From: Bryoerythrophyllum caledonicum
Lineage: Eukaryota > Streptophyta > Bryopsida > Pottiales > Pottiaceae
Direction: 5' to 3'
DNA: 64,000 nt
Assembly (NCBI GenBank): GCA_963971425.1
Contig: OZ020519.1
Span: 450,028-514,027 of the forward strand
The notes under the pieces are model-generated. The model searched no databases, was not told the DNA's origin, and saw only the letters and a program-made list of their open reading frames with translations. The position numbers were made by a program, and so were the translations under genes. Below, piece after piece: positions 33,346 to 45,167 of the stretch. How positions within the stretch are numbered: position 1 is the stretch's first letter; each line of letters starts with the position of its first letter.

Positions 33346-34405
33346 TAGAGGGTGGACTGTACTTTTAGGCACCAACCTTGGTTTGTTAAAATTCATGTTT
33401 GTCTGTTTGTCCGAATCTTGAGCTGGTTCTGTCGGTTTTTTTAAACATGTACTCACCAAGTCAAAATGTAGCAACAATGCACTTCCTGTTTCTAGATTCA
33501 CAAGTTCCGTGAACAGCACGCATTGTTTACCGGTCATGAACTTCGTCAGGAGGTCGAACCATTGCACGCATTTGTTTTGACCGTAGGATCTCAACTAAGA
33601 CCTACTAAGTAATATACTCTCAAAATTTCAGGAACTTTGACCGAACGGATTCAAAGATTATAGTGTTTGAAGTCAAGAAAATGGTTCTTTTTCTTCCATG
33701 CACTGAGTGGATCAGCAGACTTTGACTTCACTTGGTATCAAATTTTTGCACTACACAAGGTTTGAATCTTTTTCCATTGTGCTAAGCATGATGTTGATTC
33801 CGTGTACACCAATTCTTAGATGTAGAGAAGGGGTGTAGCATATTCAAAATAAGTGTGCAATGAGTGGAGATTCAAAAATTTCCAATTCACTTTTTATAAG
33901 AATGATAATCCAAACGTTTTACTAGAATGATAATCCTATTGGTCAATAAGAAGGTTTTCACCACATATTGTTGTTGGAAAAATAAAAAGTAAAAAAAAAC
34001 ATGAAGATGTCTAGGTTTTATGTAGAAAAGATGAAGTTTTTTCCCCAGCGTGCCCAAAAAGTGAAAATTTTTTTGACTTGAGTTAGAATGTTTTTTTACA
34101 CTAGATACAAGAATTTTTTTTTGATATTTTCAAAAAGAGAATATTCTCTACATGTCTGAAAGATCTCAATGTCAATAGAAACTTCTAGCAAAATTTTGGA
34201 GTTGTCCGGAGTCCCCATTTCTAACTTTGAGTGGTACAAACATTCAAACCATGAATCCTTGAAAAAGAATCCTCCCCGAAGCTTTTATCAAGGAGAATCT
34301 AGTATAAAAATTTCAAAAGGAAAAGAATTTTTTTTCAAATTTTAGGAGCCTGTCCAAAATGGAAAACATCCCCCCAAGGTTAAATGGGTCTTTAGGGATT
34401 AATGA
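32638..34405 (+). repeat. AT-rich TIR-type repeat family, copy A
   Basis: The left edge GGGTTAACCCTTGAACGTCC and the right edge TCTTTAGGGATTAATG resemble the ends of copies B (52246-53206) and C (58990-59950). Shared internal blocks are GACTTTGACTTCACTTGGT followed by ATCAAATTTTTGCACTACAC (33717-33755) and the CATGATGTTGATTCC region. No coding. I read it as a non-autonomous DNA transposon, with copy A diverged and longer. Confidence 0.45.
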
Positions 34406-36379
34406 AGTTGGCGGCCTATTCATGATGTGGCAGATTGACGCTAATCCTCAACTTGTTGACAATTAGCCTCTACGATGTTTGTACCACCACACTAAACATC
34501 AAATTTAGTGTAGTCATGACTCACGACAAAATCAATCTTGAATAATTGGTGGTGATGCTTCCTAAACCTTAATTGCACGTCGACCGATGGAAACCTTGAT
34601 TGTACATGGGGCATAGTGCACTATGGGTCATAGTACGCTAAGGATACTCACTTTTGCACAGAAACTAACTATTCAATAAAAAAAATTGGAAAGAAAGTTT
34701 TTTACAATTCTTGTCATGATTTTATCCACCACATAGAATGCCATGCCATTCATTTCCTTACCACTATTCCTGGTGCGAGTGCATGACTTTGTACCAACTT
34801 CCCACCCACATACCTCCAAGCGCAAACAAACCCTTATAAGGTAAGCCTCTCCATAACCAACAATAACCCATAGGCAACGCCTATAAAATTGGGGTATATC
34901 CAACCCTCTTCCATCCCATTACCACCAACTCAGCTCCAAATGGAGGTTTGCTATTAGTCAAGACCCTTACTTTTGGTCGTTGGTTACGGGGGTACCTATT
35001 ATTGGCCATCCACTAAACATAGCTCCACAATTTGAAAATTCATAACTAATTCAGTTTTCGTCAAAAAATATGAAATCACTTGGGTTGGAATTGTAATTCT
35101 ATCGGCTATCAGTGAAAAATAAAAGTATAATTATCTCTTCTCTCCATATATGCACATTCCTTACCTTGTCGGTTTCAGGGGGGCTTACCTTACTACCCGG
35201 ACGCAGTATTTACAACAAGGGTGCCGTCTAGAATGAGGGTCGGTTTACATTAGGCCTGGGGTCAAATGGAAGGCGGGCCAAATTTGCCTTCAATCCGGCC
35301 CGAATTCTTCCATCCGGCCCCAAATGATGTAAAGCATTGAGGCCGGATTCTAGGGCCGGATTTCAAATTCATCATCTTAGCCCTAGTCAATGTAAAGTGT
35401 TGGGGTTGGATTCTAGGGCCAAATTTCCAATTTGTAAGTCTCTTAGATTTTCATAAGGCTCAACTAAAAATTATAGAAGCACATATTATGTTAAGCCTTT
35501 GTCTTTGTTTCTTTCCTAGTTTAAAAAAAATTAGGTTTCATATATTTTCTTTATATGTTTTCTTTCCTTACTACATTTAAATTTTTTTTATAAATGTTTT
35601 CCTTTTTCTCTTATTTTTGATAGCTCTAAAATAAAAGAGAGTTTTTTCATATGTATGCAACTTTAAATTCCTCTTCCTACTTTGACTATTGGAAAAAAGA
35701 GTTTTATTTAATTGATTTGACCAAATCCCTTTTTTTGGGTGCATATCCAAAAGGATGGAGTATTTTTACTTTTCAAATTTTAAATAAAAATAAAAAATAA
35801 AAAATAAAAAAATATTATTTCAAAAATTAAACTAAAATAAAAAATAAAAAATAAATTAATTGACAGTAGCAATTTGAAGGATCCAACGGAGGAACCGAAT
35901 CCGGCCCTAGATGGGAGTTTGGGCCACCCAAACCTCATCCCGATTGCTCCCTTGGAGCCGGAAGGTTTGGCCAAAAGGTTTGGCGACACGTAGGATGAAA
36001 TGTAGTTCCGGCCGGCCCCAAGTGTAAAGCTCTTGGGTTGGATTTTGAGGGACTGAAAGACCCTATTGGTTGAAACTTGGAGAGTTCCGGCCGGCCCTGA
36101 TGATCCGCGGTGCAAGTACTGAAGGTGCAAGTCTTCTACAAGAAGCGCGATTTGTGAAGACAGTATCCAGCCGTTCATTTGTGCAAGTACAGCAAGAATA
36201 GACAATAATATTACTCACTGAGACAGGAATATCATGCTCATCACGGTGACCGATTCCCTGCTGCGTTTGGCGGAATGGAAGTGATTGACTTGAAGCTTGC
36301 ACGGAGCTCATGCGGGTACGCATTCTTCACCGCAGATATTGTGTGTTGGTAGCTGCGATAATTCCCGAGTTTTGTCGGG
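34406..36379. other. AT-rich spacer with a GGCCGG-rich repeat block upstream of the MATE gene
   Basis: At 35230-35440 and 35870-36100 the motifs GGCCGGA and CCGGCCC recur. The phrase GTAAAGCATTGAGGCCGGAT, continued by TCTAGGGCC, is repeated imperfectly about 75 bp later, and a third form GTAAAGCTCTTGGGTTGGAT lies near 36025. Between them is poly(A/T)-rich filler. It looks like a degenerate TE. The last 280 bp before 36380 should contain the MATE promoter, but no TATA box stands out. Confidence 0.35.
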
Positions 36380-37840
36380 ATGGAGGAGTCCCTTTCCTAC
36401 AGCGCGGCGCTCATTCAGGATGTCGAGAGTCCGAAGCGGCATGATGAGGGAGACGGCGAGGGCTGGTTTGCGGAGGAGCTCGGGAAGCAGGTGCGGTTGG
36501 CCGCGCCGATGATCGCCGTGAATTTCCTGGACTACTCGCTGCTGGTGGTGTCCGTGATGTTCGTGGGACACTTGGGCGAACTGTTCCTCGCCAGCGCCGC
36601 ACTGGCGTCCTCCTTCGCCGCCGTGACGGGCCTGAGCCTCCTGGTGGGCATGGGGTGCGCACTCGAGACGCTCTGCGGCCAGGCCTTCGGCGCTCAGAAC
36701 CACAGCCTGGTGGGCGTGTACCTCCAGCGGGGGGTGCTGGTACTCAGCCTCACCGCGCTTCCCATCGCCGGCGTCTGGTACAACATGGCCGCTGTCCTGA
36801 CGGCCCTGGGGCAGAGCCCGGAAATCGCATCGAAATCCGGTCAGTACGCGCGCTGCCTCATTCCGTCCCTGTTCGCGTACGCCGTGCTCCAGCCGCTGGT
36901 GAAGTTCCTGCAAGCGCAGAGCCTCGCGCTCGTGATGTCGCTGTCCTCGCTCGCCACGCTCATCCTCGTCCACGTCCCGCTCTGCTACCTCCTCACCAGC
37001 TCCGAGCTCGGGTTTCGCGGCGCCGCCATTGCCACCAGTGTCTCCAACTGGGTCAACGTCGCGATCCTCGCCGCCTACGTGCGCCTCTCCCCGCGCTGCA
37101 GCACCACATGGACCGGCTTCTCGCGGGCAGCGCTCCGTGGACTCTTCCCCCTGCTCGCGCTTGCTGGCCCTTCCGCCGTCATGGTGTGCTTGGAGTGCTG
37201 GTCGTTCGAGCTCCTGGTCATCTTCTCGGGGCTGCTACCCAATCCGAAGCTGGAGACGTCCGCGCTCTCGGTCTGTCTCACGACCTCCTCCCTCATGTAC
37301 ATGATCCCGTACGGACTCGGCGCGGCCACCAGCACGCGCGTCGGGAACGAGCTGGGAGCCGGGAATCCCCACGCCGCGCGCCGCGCAGTGGCGGTGTCGC
37401 TGTCTCTGGCGGCTCTCGAGGGGTGCGTCGTCTTCACGTTCCTGTTCTGTGTCAGAAACTCGTGGGGTTGGCTGTTCACTAGCGATTCGGAGGTCGCGCG
37501 TTATGTGGCCCGGATCATGCCCATGCTGGCGACGCTGGCGAGCGTGGATGCGATACAGGGCGTGTTGTCGGGCGTGGTGCGCGGGGGCGGGTGGCAGGCA
37601 TTCGGGGCCGCGACGAACCTGGGCTCGTATTACGTGGTGGGGATGCCAATCGGGCTGACGCTCGCATTCGCGTTCCGGTTCAACGACCTCGGGTTCTGGA
37701 TCGGAATGTTTTGCGGGATTACGACGCAGGCGTCGATTCTTGCGGTTGCGACTGCGCGAACGGATTGGGCACAGCAGGCTCGCGACGCCGTGACGCGCGT
37801 CGGTGGGTCTGAGGCCGTCAAGTTGGTGTTGCTTGAGTGA
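36380..37840 (+). CDS. MATE/DTX-family efflux transporter, intronless
   Basis: A single 486-residue exon encodes a multidrug and toxic compound extrusion transporter, which exports organic solutes by H+ or Na+ antiport at the plasma membrane or vacuole. Two MATE repeats of six membrane spans are visible. Diagnostic segments are ELGKQVRLAAPMIAVNFLDY, SVMFVGHLGEL, GMGCALETLCGQAFGAQ (the conserved CGQAFGA), the second-half MIPYGLGAATSTRVGNELGA (conserved STRVGNELGAG), and VLSGVVRGGGWQAFGA. Length is normal for plant DTX proteins (450-520). The substrate cannot be predicted. The gene is very GC-rich and lacks introns in an AT-rich setting, so a retrocopy or plain codon bias are both possible. Confidence 0.95.
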   Translation: MEESLSYSAALIQDVESPKRHDEGDGEGWFAEELGKQVRLAAPMIAVNFLDYSLLVVSVMFVGHLGELFLASAALASSFAAVTGLSLLVGMGCALETLCGQAFGAQNHSLVGVYLQRGVLVLSLTALPIAGVWYNMAAVLTALGQSPEIASKSGQYARCLIPSLFAYAVLQPLVKFLQAQSLALVMSLSSLATLILVHVPLCYLLTSSELGFRGAAIATSVSNWVNVAILAAYVRLSPRCSTTWTGFSRAALRGLFPLLALAGPSAVMVCLECWSFELLVIFSGLLPNPKLETSALSVCLTTSSLMYMIPYGLGAATSTRVGNELGAGNPHAARRAVAVSLSLAALEGCVVFTFLFCVRNSWGWLFTSDSEVARYVARIMPMLATLASVDAIQGVLSGVVRGGGWQAFGAATNLGSYYVVGMPIGLTLAFAFRFNDLGFWIGMFCGITTQASILAVATARTDWAQQARDAVTRVGGSEAVKLVLLE

Positions 37841-38129
37841 CAGGTGCCATCAACGATCATAGCAATGCAGGCGAAATTCGGCACTTCAAAAACCCAGGTT
37901 GTGCTCCATGATGTGGGAAAACTAATTTTCTTATACAATTTTGGCACAAGCTCCAATCAGATGCATCATTCGTCGCCATGATCAGAATGATATTTCTGTA
38001 TCATTAGACCATTATCTAGCTCAAATGAACGGCTGAAGACTGATAAAGCTTAATCTCTGTCAGTGAAGAGTTAGATGCCACTTCTCGTGGTGTGGATTTC
38101 TTACCACTTGCCCTGAGGATAATCATGCA
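37841..38129 (+). other. 3' flank of the MATE gene up to the LINE
   Basis: Probable 3' untranslated region. No further coding potential. The LINE target site begins at 38130. Confidence 0.5.
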
Positions 38130-38234
38130 GCAAAGTCCTAGTCTTTTTTTTTTTTTTTTGGGAACAAAACAAAACCAGGTTTGATTGCAAAAAGTCACCA
38201 GTACAAGTGTGCAAGTTCCGGTCACACCAAAGAC

Positions 38235-41200
38235 TCAAGACTCTGGACTAACATGAAACTCTTTGACCCGGACAATGTGGTCGCCTCGAACGCTATACAA
38301 CAACTCATGACAACCCCAAGTGGAGTCAAAAAGGTTTGCTACCTTGTTTCTACTGGCCTCGGTGTTTGCAGTGAGAACTCTGCCCCAAGCGATCCTTCCA
38401 TAATCCGTAAGTCTTTGCCAGATGACGTTCTGAATCTTGTAGTGATTCCACCTATTGTGGTTGAGCACCCAATCATTCCTTGCAAGCCAGAGAGTCCAGA
38501 GAGTAATCCCTCTAAGAAAGAGCCAAATTCTACTGAGGGTCGCAAATTTCTGAGGGGGCCTACTACCAAAGAGGGCCTGCTTGAAGTTAACACGGTCCCA
38601 CTGGGAGTGGGGGGTCTTGCTCAGACGCCGAGAATCTCATTCACATAGTCCCACGATCTACTAGCTTGGCTACAGCTCCAAAACCTATAGAGGATGCTCT
38701 CTTGTTCTCCCGTGTTGCAAACAGTGCAACTGTCATTGATGTGCGTAGAAGTGCGTTTCCTCCATTGATTCACAGCAACACCTTTTTGCCACAATTGACA
38801 GATGAATCCCGCTTCTTTTCCGCTTTGATCTTTATCCCAAACATTGCGCCATCTAAGTTTGAAGTTGTTAGGGAGGACTTGACTCCATTTCTTCTGGACC
38901 ACATTCGGTGGTCCGCGGCTAGCTCGAAGTAACATCCTCTCATGTTTGGTAGAATAATTCAGGAAGGAAATTCGCTTTTTCTTGTCAGGCAAAATGATGC
39001 AACCCGGATCCCATAAAAGCGAGCTAATTTTGCCATAATAAAGAAGAATCCCTTTTACCTTTTTACTTTTACAGAGTTAACCACTCTCACCCTTTCAAGT
39101 ATCCCCCATGCAATAAGAGTACTGTTGCCCACAGTCGTGGGGCTCTTAAGGAGAATACTAGCCTTTTCGGTGATAGAGCAAAGGCCTTCGCTAGCATTGA
39201 CTTACGAGGCTCCATATTTTCCTAGTTCTCTTCTTCCCTACAAAGCTTGCCCCAGAAAAACCCAGATAGGCAAGGTATCCTCATTGAGTTCAAAAATTCC
39301 AAGCAAGTCACTCTGTTTAGGGGAATGGTGCCAAATATGGATCCAGTATCTGCTGACCGGGTTAAACCGTTGTAGAAACTCCTCCCATACATGATACCTC
39401 GAATTCTATTTCTCTCAGCTCAAACTTTTCAGCAACTTCCTAAGTAACAATAAACCGGTTCTCCTCTTGTAACCAATTGTCTCTAGTGTAGAACATCCCG
39501 TTCCTAGCCAAAGACGCCTTTCGTTGTTTTGAAGGTGGATACCTCCCATGAGTAAACCTCTAGTAGTCCATAGTGGTGAGCTGAGCCATTCCTCTAGTGA
39601 GTCTGGCAGATTAATGGTCACTTCGTTAACTAGACTACGCCAAGATCGTTTGGCCTTGTTCCAAAGCTTTGATCCACCTAAACTTTGGAAACCTTTGCTC
39701 GTGAACCACCAAAGGTTGGGTGGCCACCTCGGTCCTGGAGCGGGTTGGCAGTGCTCAAGCCTATATCGAATTAGAGATGTGAAATTTGATTGACTAGGCA
39801 TATAGGCAACAATTATCCATTTAACACCATATTCATTATATTGGGAGATTGGGAGCCTCCCAAAATATTATATGAAGTCAACCTAAACATGTAAATGTTT
39901 AGTGAATTTACACAATGAAATTTGTCCTATATGTACAATATGGGTACATATTCAGCTCGAGTCGAGCTGAATGTGCACAAACAATTTCTATTGGGAAAAC
40001 CATTCATACCTTTCAAAGTCCTGGAAATCTCCCAATATAATGAATATGGTGTTATTTGCACATCAGGGCTATCATTGCTTCCATGGGGTCTACCACCCCA
40101 AGATCTCTTAGTGCTTTCCTTTGACATATAGAGCTCCAAGCCACTCTAGCCCTAGAGGGTTGGGAGTGCCAGCCCACATATAGTTGCAAATCTTTGCTGT
40201 GACTTTTTTCACCCCTATGTTATTTCCTCCCCAAATTGTCAGGTAGAACAAGGTAGTAGAGACAAGAATGCTATTGCCATTAATGATTCTGGCCGTGCTG
40301 TTTGCTCTAACTTTCGCCCAATATTGTAGTTTCTTATCAGTTTCCTCTTGAAGGAAAAGGTCTGTATTCTCCGTTGTGAGGTCAAGTCCAAAGGCCGTTC
40401 CTAACAACTTAGTAATTTCTCCCTCTTCTGTCCATTTGAAACTTAGCCTTTGAGTCCACCGAGGTCGGGGTTTCCCGTTCTGACCCCAGTAATATGCTGC
40501 CGATTTTTCCCTGTTCAACAGTAAACCTGAGGCTTCACCAAATTCCTCCAAAGTCTCGATTACATTGACTACAGCTTCTTCCTCCGCTGAGACTGTTAGT
40601 AAGGTATCATCAACATATTACAGGAGCACCTGTGGCTCCATTGCTCCTAGGAGATTTATACCTTTGATTCGTCGACTATCAACCTCCCTTATAAAACAGC
40701 TGTTGAGAATTTCTCATATAATAAAGAAGAGGTATGGCGCCAAAGGGCATCCCTGCTGAACTCTTTGTTTGATGGTAAAGGTTTTTGTTACTCTACCATT
40801 TATACTAACTCTAGCTTTGGCATCTCTAAAGAGCAAAGCAATCATGTCAAGAAATTCCTTTGGAAAGTCAATAGTCTCCAGGGCACTGAAAAGGAAACTT
40901 AGGTCTACACGGTCATAGGCTTTAGAGAAATCTAGCTTTAGGAAGAGTAGAGGTTGGTTAGAGAGTTTGGAATGGTGAATTATCTCATGTGTCAGAAAAA
41001 TATTATCCAATATATATCTCATAGGGAGAATGGCTGATTGATCTGGGTTTATCAGGTCCATTAAGATTGGTTGTAGTCTAATTTGAAGTGCCTTAGCATA
41101 AATTTTGTAGGCCACATTGAGCAAGGTAATGGGTCTCCAATTATTAAGGCTTCCTCGGCTTCTCCCTTTATGTATCAGTGCAATTAACCCTTCTGTAACA

Positions 41201-42733
41201 CCTTTGTGGAAACTACCCCTTCTCAAGGCTTTGTTCACCATCTCAAGGTAATCAGCACCAATTGTCCCCCACAGTTTTTTGTAGAACTCCGCAGTTATGC
41301 CATCTGGCCCTGGTGATTTACCTGAAGCCAATTGGTCCACCGTAGAAGAAGGTTCTCTTAGAGTTGATTCTACCTTCAAAATCTCTTGCATTTGACTTGA
41401 GAGTTTAGATATTGGTCCTGTTAGCGAGGCTTGTTGGACTCCTTCACATTTTTCTCACCTTGTCCTACAAGAGTAGAGGTCAGAATAGAAATTAAAACTG
41501 ACAAATTCTAGGGCTGGTTGACTAGTGTGGATACCTCCATGCTCATCCACTAGTTCCGTGATGCTACTTTGAGTTTCTCTCTATTTATAAGCTTGGAAGA
41601 ACTCTTTTGTAGGTTTATCTCATACTTTCCTCCATTTTGTCCTTCCCTTGCTAACTTCCAGTCCTCACACTTGGTTAAGATGTCCCTAGCTCTGATCTCC
41701 CTATTCTGAGCTTCCTCGTTGTTTGGATTAGATTGAAGGAGAATTCTTTCCTTTTCTAAGTTGTTTTTTGCATCTTCTTCCTTGAACCTTATCTCCTCGA
41801 CTCTCTCTTTGCAAAAATATTTATACCATTTAATGACACTCCTGAGTTTTCCAAAAAACCTTAGAGTAGGGGGGCAATTTAACCACTTCTCTTTTAATTC
41901 TTGGACCGCTCGTGCCTCATTTAGATAGAAGGTGTTCATCTAATATTTTGCCCCTTTTCGTCTTGCCTCCTCTAGTTCCACCAATAAATAAACTGGAAGA
42001 TGATCTGAGTGACTACCATTCGCTAGGATCTTATAGAATTTGATATGTGCCTTAGGTTCACCAATAGGGGAGGGGAAGACATAAATCTATCAAGTCGCTC
42101 TAGTACCCTTTCTGAGGCCGCTCGGTGGTTATCCCAAGTAAACAATAGTTGTTGATTGAAGTCAAAATAGTCTTGCACATTGAAGAAGTCTTTAAAAAGG
42201 CTAAAGCCATGTCTTTCCCTTGCCGAGATGATCATGTCGTATGTGGAACATTTATCCCTAGTATTTTCCACAAAATTCTAGTGTCCCCCCAAAATTCAGT
42301 TGCAATTTGGATTTTGAGCTTCCAAGAGCTCTTTCCATAGAAGGCCTCTCTGAAAAGGGAAATGCGGGGCGTAGATATTTAAAATGCCTAAGTCTCTTCC
42401 AGGGTTGCCCTAAAGTATAATCCATTGGGCTGAGTGTCCCCTCGAATGTCCTTGGTCAATAATAAGATGTTTGATTTTGGGGGAGACTAGCATACTTAGT
42501 CCTCCACAACCTGCATTGGTTTTATTTGCCTCTAGTGCCTCGCAGTGAAAAGTGTGGGCTTGTCTCCAGAGGATTTTATTTATGGAGTCAAGACCTTGAC
42601 CCCTAAGCTTGTGCTCTTGAATACAGAGAATATCTAAAGTGTTCAAGAAAGGCTTTAAATCATTCCTAACTCTAGCTACATTTCCAGGATTGTTCAAACC
42701 CTGGAAATTGTAAGATAGGAGTTGTATATTCAT
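38235..42733 (-). pseudogene. LINE ORF2: endonuclease and reverse transcriptase, frameshifted
   Basis: From 42733 it opens with an AP-endonuclease start (SYNFQGLNNP, then CIQEHKLRG). Connector pieces follow at 42271-42023 and 41939-41550. The reverse transcriptase is at 41391-40108 (KSPGPDGITAEFYKKLW, PITLLNVAYKIYAKAL, LKLDFSKAYDRVD, QQGCPLAPYLF, then YVDD near 40605-40617 just after an in-frame TAA). After the MITE comes 39801-39415 and an RT-linked zinc-binding region (38992-38621, CTVCNTGEQESILYRFW). At least three frames are used, so several frameshifts separate the pieces. It would nick target DNA and copy the LINE RNA if intact. Confidence 0.9.
39824..40052. mobile_element. MITE inside the LINE, 229 bp, TA target duplication
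   Basis: The ends are a perfect 27-bp inverted repeat starting ACACCATATTCATTATATTG, flanked by TA on both sides (39822-39823 and 40053-40054), as in Tc1/mariner-Stowaway elements. The centre holds a near-perfect palindrome, ATTCAGCTCGA followed by its complement (about 39952-39974). The perfect ends show it is much younger than the LINE it interrupts. Confidence 0.85.
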
Positions 42734-43368
42734 ACTTGCCGCAAGGAAGATTGGGAGCTAGGGTTATTGAGAGACTCACAGATTTGGAGTGTCCTGGCGC
42801 TAGATTTGTTGAGAATCCTATTTTTGGAAACTCCAGCCTGCACCTTAAGTGCCTCCTTTTTCCTTCTTCCATCAATGGATTTTTGCCTCTTTGTTATCTG
42901 GGCCAGGCTCATAGGCTCTGATGGGGGACTTCTTCACTTCTCTGGTCCCTTTTTGCCGGGTTTGGTGTAGCACTTACTATGTCTGGTGTCCAGTTGAGGA
43001 TCATGAAGTGAGCTGCCCTCTCCTCTTCATTCATATCAGCCCCTTGGATTCCACATCATCACTAGTCTCTAAAGGGGGGATGTTGAGATCTGGGGCTTCC
43101 TTCAAACGTCCAATCCTGTCAACGTCGATGGTGCTTTCTACTAGCCCGGGGTTAGAGTCTACTCCAGCCGTCATATTCGTGGCATATTGGCCACTCGTTG
43201 GGCCTCTAGTCCAGGCTGTGTCTGGTCCTTCCTCGCGTCGCTGCCGGAATCCTCCCCTGCAAGCTAGGGCCGAACTCCTCTCGCTCTCGCCTCCTTGAGA
43301 CTTTCCATACCCCCGCTGTGGTTTCCCCCAAGTCCGATCATTTCAACCTCGTTTTCCTCTCCCTCTGC

Positions 43369-44308
43369 CTATACTTCAGTTGGAACCTCGTCAAGGTTCA
43401 ATGGCTCTTCCTCCGTTTCGGCGGCTGATGGATAGCACGCTACTCCGGCCTTCTTCCCTTCTTCTGGAGTCACCTCCAACCCATTTTCGACTTCCATCTG
43501 ATCTTCTCCATCTTCCTCCTGTAGGGCGTCGAAGCGTCCTTTTTGGAGTTCCGCGCTTCTTCCACACGCAAGTAACTCCTTGGGCTTCCTCTTGATTTGT
43601 CCTTTCTTGGTTTGAAACCCTTCCTCGTCGTTTTCCTGTACCGTTCCTTTCCCTTTTCTTCCCTCTTGCAGCTCCTTTCCTGTGATTACCGCTTGATCTC
43701 CTTTCCGCTTTGTCGTCACCTGCTCCTTGCCTGTATTGTTACTCGTTTTTGTTTTATTTCCTGGCTTTTGCGAGCAGTCCTTAAGGTTGTGATCTGTTTC
43801 CATGTAGTGCCTGCATCTATTAGGTAGAAAATTATAGCCTATGAGGATTGTGTGACGGGTACATGTTTCCTCGTTGGTGACGATAATAGAGGATTCCCAC
43901 GCTTCTCCGGAGTCCATCGCGACGCAATAACAGTGATCGGAGCCTCCTTTGTCCTCTCCTAGTATTTCTCCAAGCCCTTCAACGATCTCCCTAGAGACCC
44001 CCAGATAGTCTTCGGGTACGTGCCTCGAGGTGATCCAGGTTGGTAGTTTCATCTTACTAGAAATGCCACCTGAGTTTCCTACGAGGTTGAACTCTTCATT
44101 GTATGGGTCGAATCCTGGAATCCAGCGTTGGAAGATACAAATGCCTTCTGTGGTCATGTATGGAGTAAGTGGTAGGAGCTTACTGATGAGATCTATGGAA
44201 TTTGCTTTGATCAGGAAGAAGCCCTTACAAAGATGACAACCTAGCGGCGTGCCTCCGCCTCCTCAATCATCGCAGCGGCCTTCCTTAAAACGTCTACATA
44301 AGATGCCA
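43369..44308 (-). pseudogene. LINE ORF1: DUF4283/zinc-knuckle-type nucleic-acid-binding protein
   Basis: The minus-strand ATG at 44308 starts MASYVDVLRKAAAMIEEAEA and meets a stop, while another frame resumes with GCHLCKGFFLIKANSIDLIS and continues from 44157 through TTEGICIFQRWIPGFDPYNE, a DUF4283-type pattern of plant LINE ORF1. A CCHC-like knuckle is present but damaged (NRCRHYMETDHNLKDC, the second Cys replaced by Tyr). A Lys/Glu-rich tail follows. In LINEs this protein coats the RNA. Confidence 0.75.
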
Positions 44309-45167
44309 TTTTTCCAGGGATGGTTTATAGTGTTAATTTGACGAAGAGGAATACTCGTGCATATCTTGAATTCTGGATCACATGTTCCCTGTCTATATCG
44401 ATCATGTCTGAGTCGACCCTATCTCTGTCGACCCTGTCTGTGTGATTCGACTCTGTCTGTGTCGACCGTTTCCGTCTTGCAGTAGGTGACCTCTGATGTT
44501 GGAGGGATGGGTCTGGGTTACTCACAGAAACACGGCCTTTGCTCTAGGGACGAGCGCTGGACTGTTGTGGCGAGGAGCGGCACTTCACTCCCGTTTGAAG
44601 GTTTCACAGACGTCAAACGAAAACTGGACGTACCTCACTTGTTGGTCGCAGGTTTGGTTGCCGCGACACCGGCACCTCCGACACCGGTTGAGCTGTTAGG
44701 TCCCACGTCTCCCGTGAAAGTCCGTCGTCCCAACTCCCAATACGCACGTCAACTACGGGGCTCCAATGATTTGGCCCTACGAGATTGACAATCTCCCACA
44801 AAATGCGCCTTTTTGTTTGAGACCAGCCTAAAGTCGCGCATACAATTCGCACTTCCCTCACCAACCGCCTAACTCCTTTGATCTGTGACACCAAGACAAG
44901 TTAGAGTGTGGGAAGAAAACCGTGTTAGATCCGATCTCAAGAGTTCCTGCTGCTCCTAGATCCGGACAGATCAAGACAATGTCACTACATTCTACTCTCA
45001 CGAAACTAGATCTGCGTTTGTGCTTAGTGGATCTATTTGCCTAATGTCCTAGATGCATTGATCTGTGTCCATTCCGCCTTCAAAAGTGATCCACCCCTCC
45101 ATTCCACAAAAGGCGGAGCCATCATTCCCAGTTTTCCCCCACCGAATAACCGCAAGGTCCTAGTCTT

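Larger units (their letters stand above)
38130..45167 (-). mobile_element. Decayed L1-type LINE, about 7 kb, with target duplication
   Basis: The 16-bp direct repeats GCAAAGTCCTAGTCTT (38130-38145) and GCAAGGTCCTAGTCTT (45152-45167), one mismatch, bracket the insertion. A run of T at 38144-38159 is the poly(A) tail in minus orientation, preceded by CTGGTTTTGTTTTGTTCCC. Between them lie, in minus order, a leader (45151-44309), ORF1, ORF2 with endonuclease, reverse transcriptase and zinc-binding region, and the 3' end. A 229-bp MITE is inserted at 39824-40052. All frames are broken, so the element is inactive. Confidence 0.88.

Noticed and set aside
36655-37482. 275-codon frame within the MATE gene
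   Set aside because: Same-strand shadow frame created by high GC3; the MATE frame has all conserved motifs.
36380-37840. Horizontal transfer of the MATE gene from bacteria
   Set aside because: High GC and no introns fit, but the motifs are those of plant DTX transporters and other GC-rich plant genes occur in the window.
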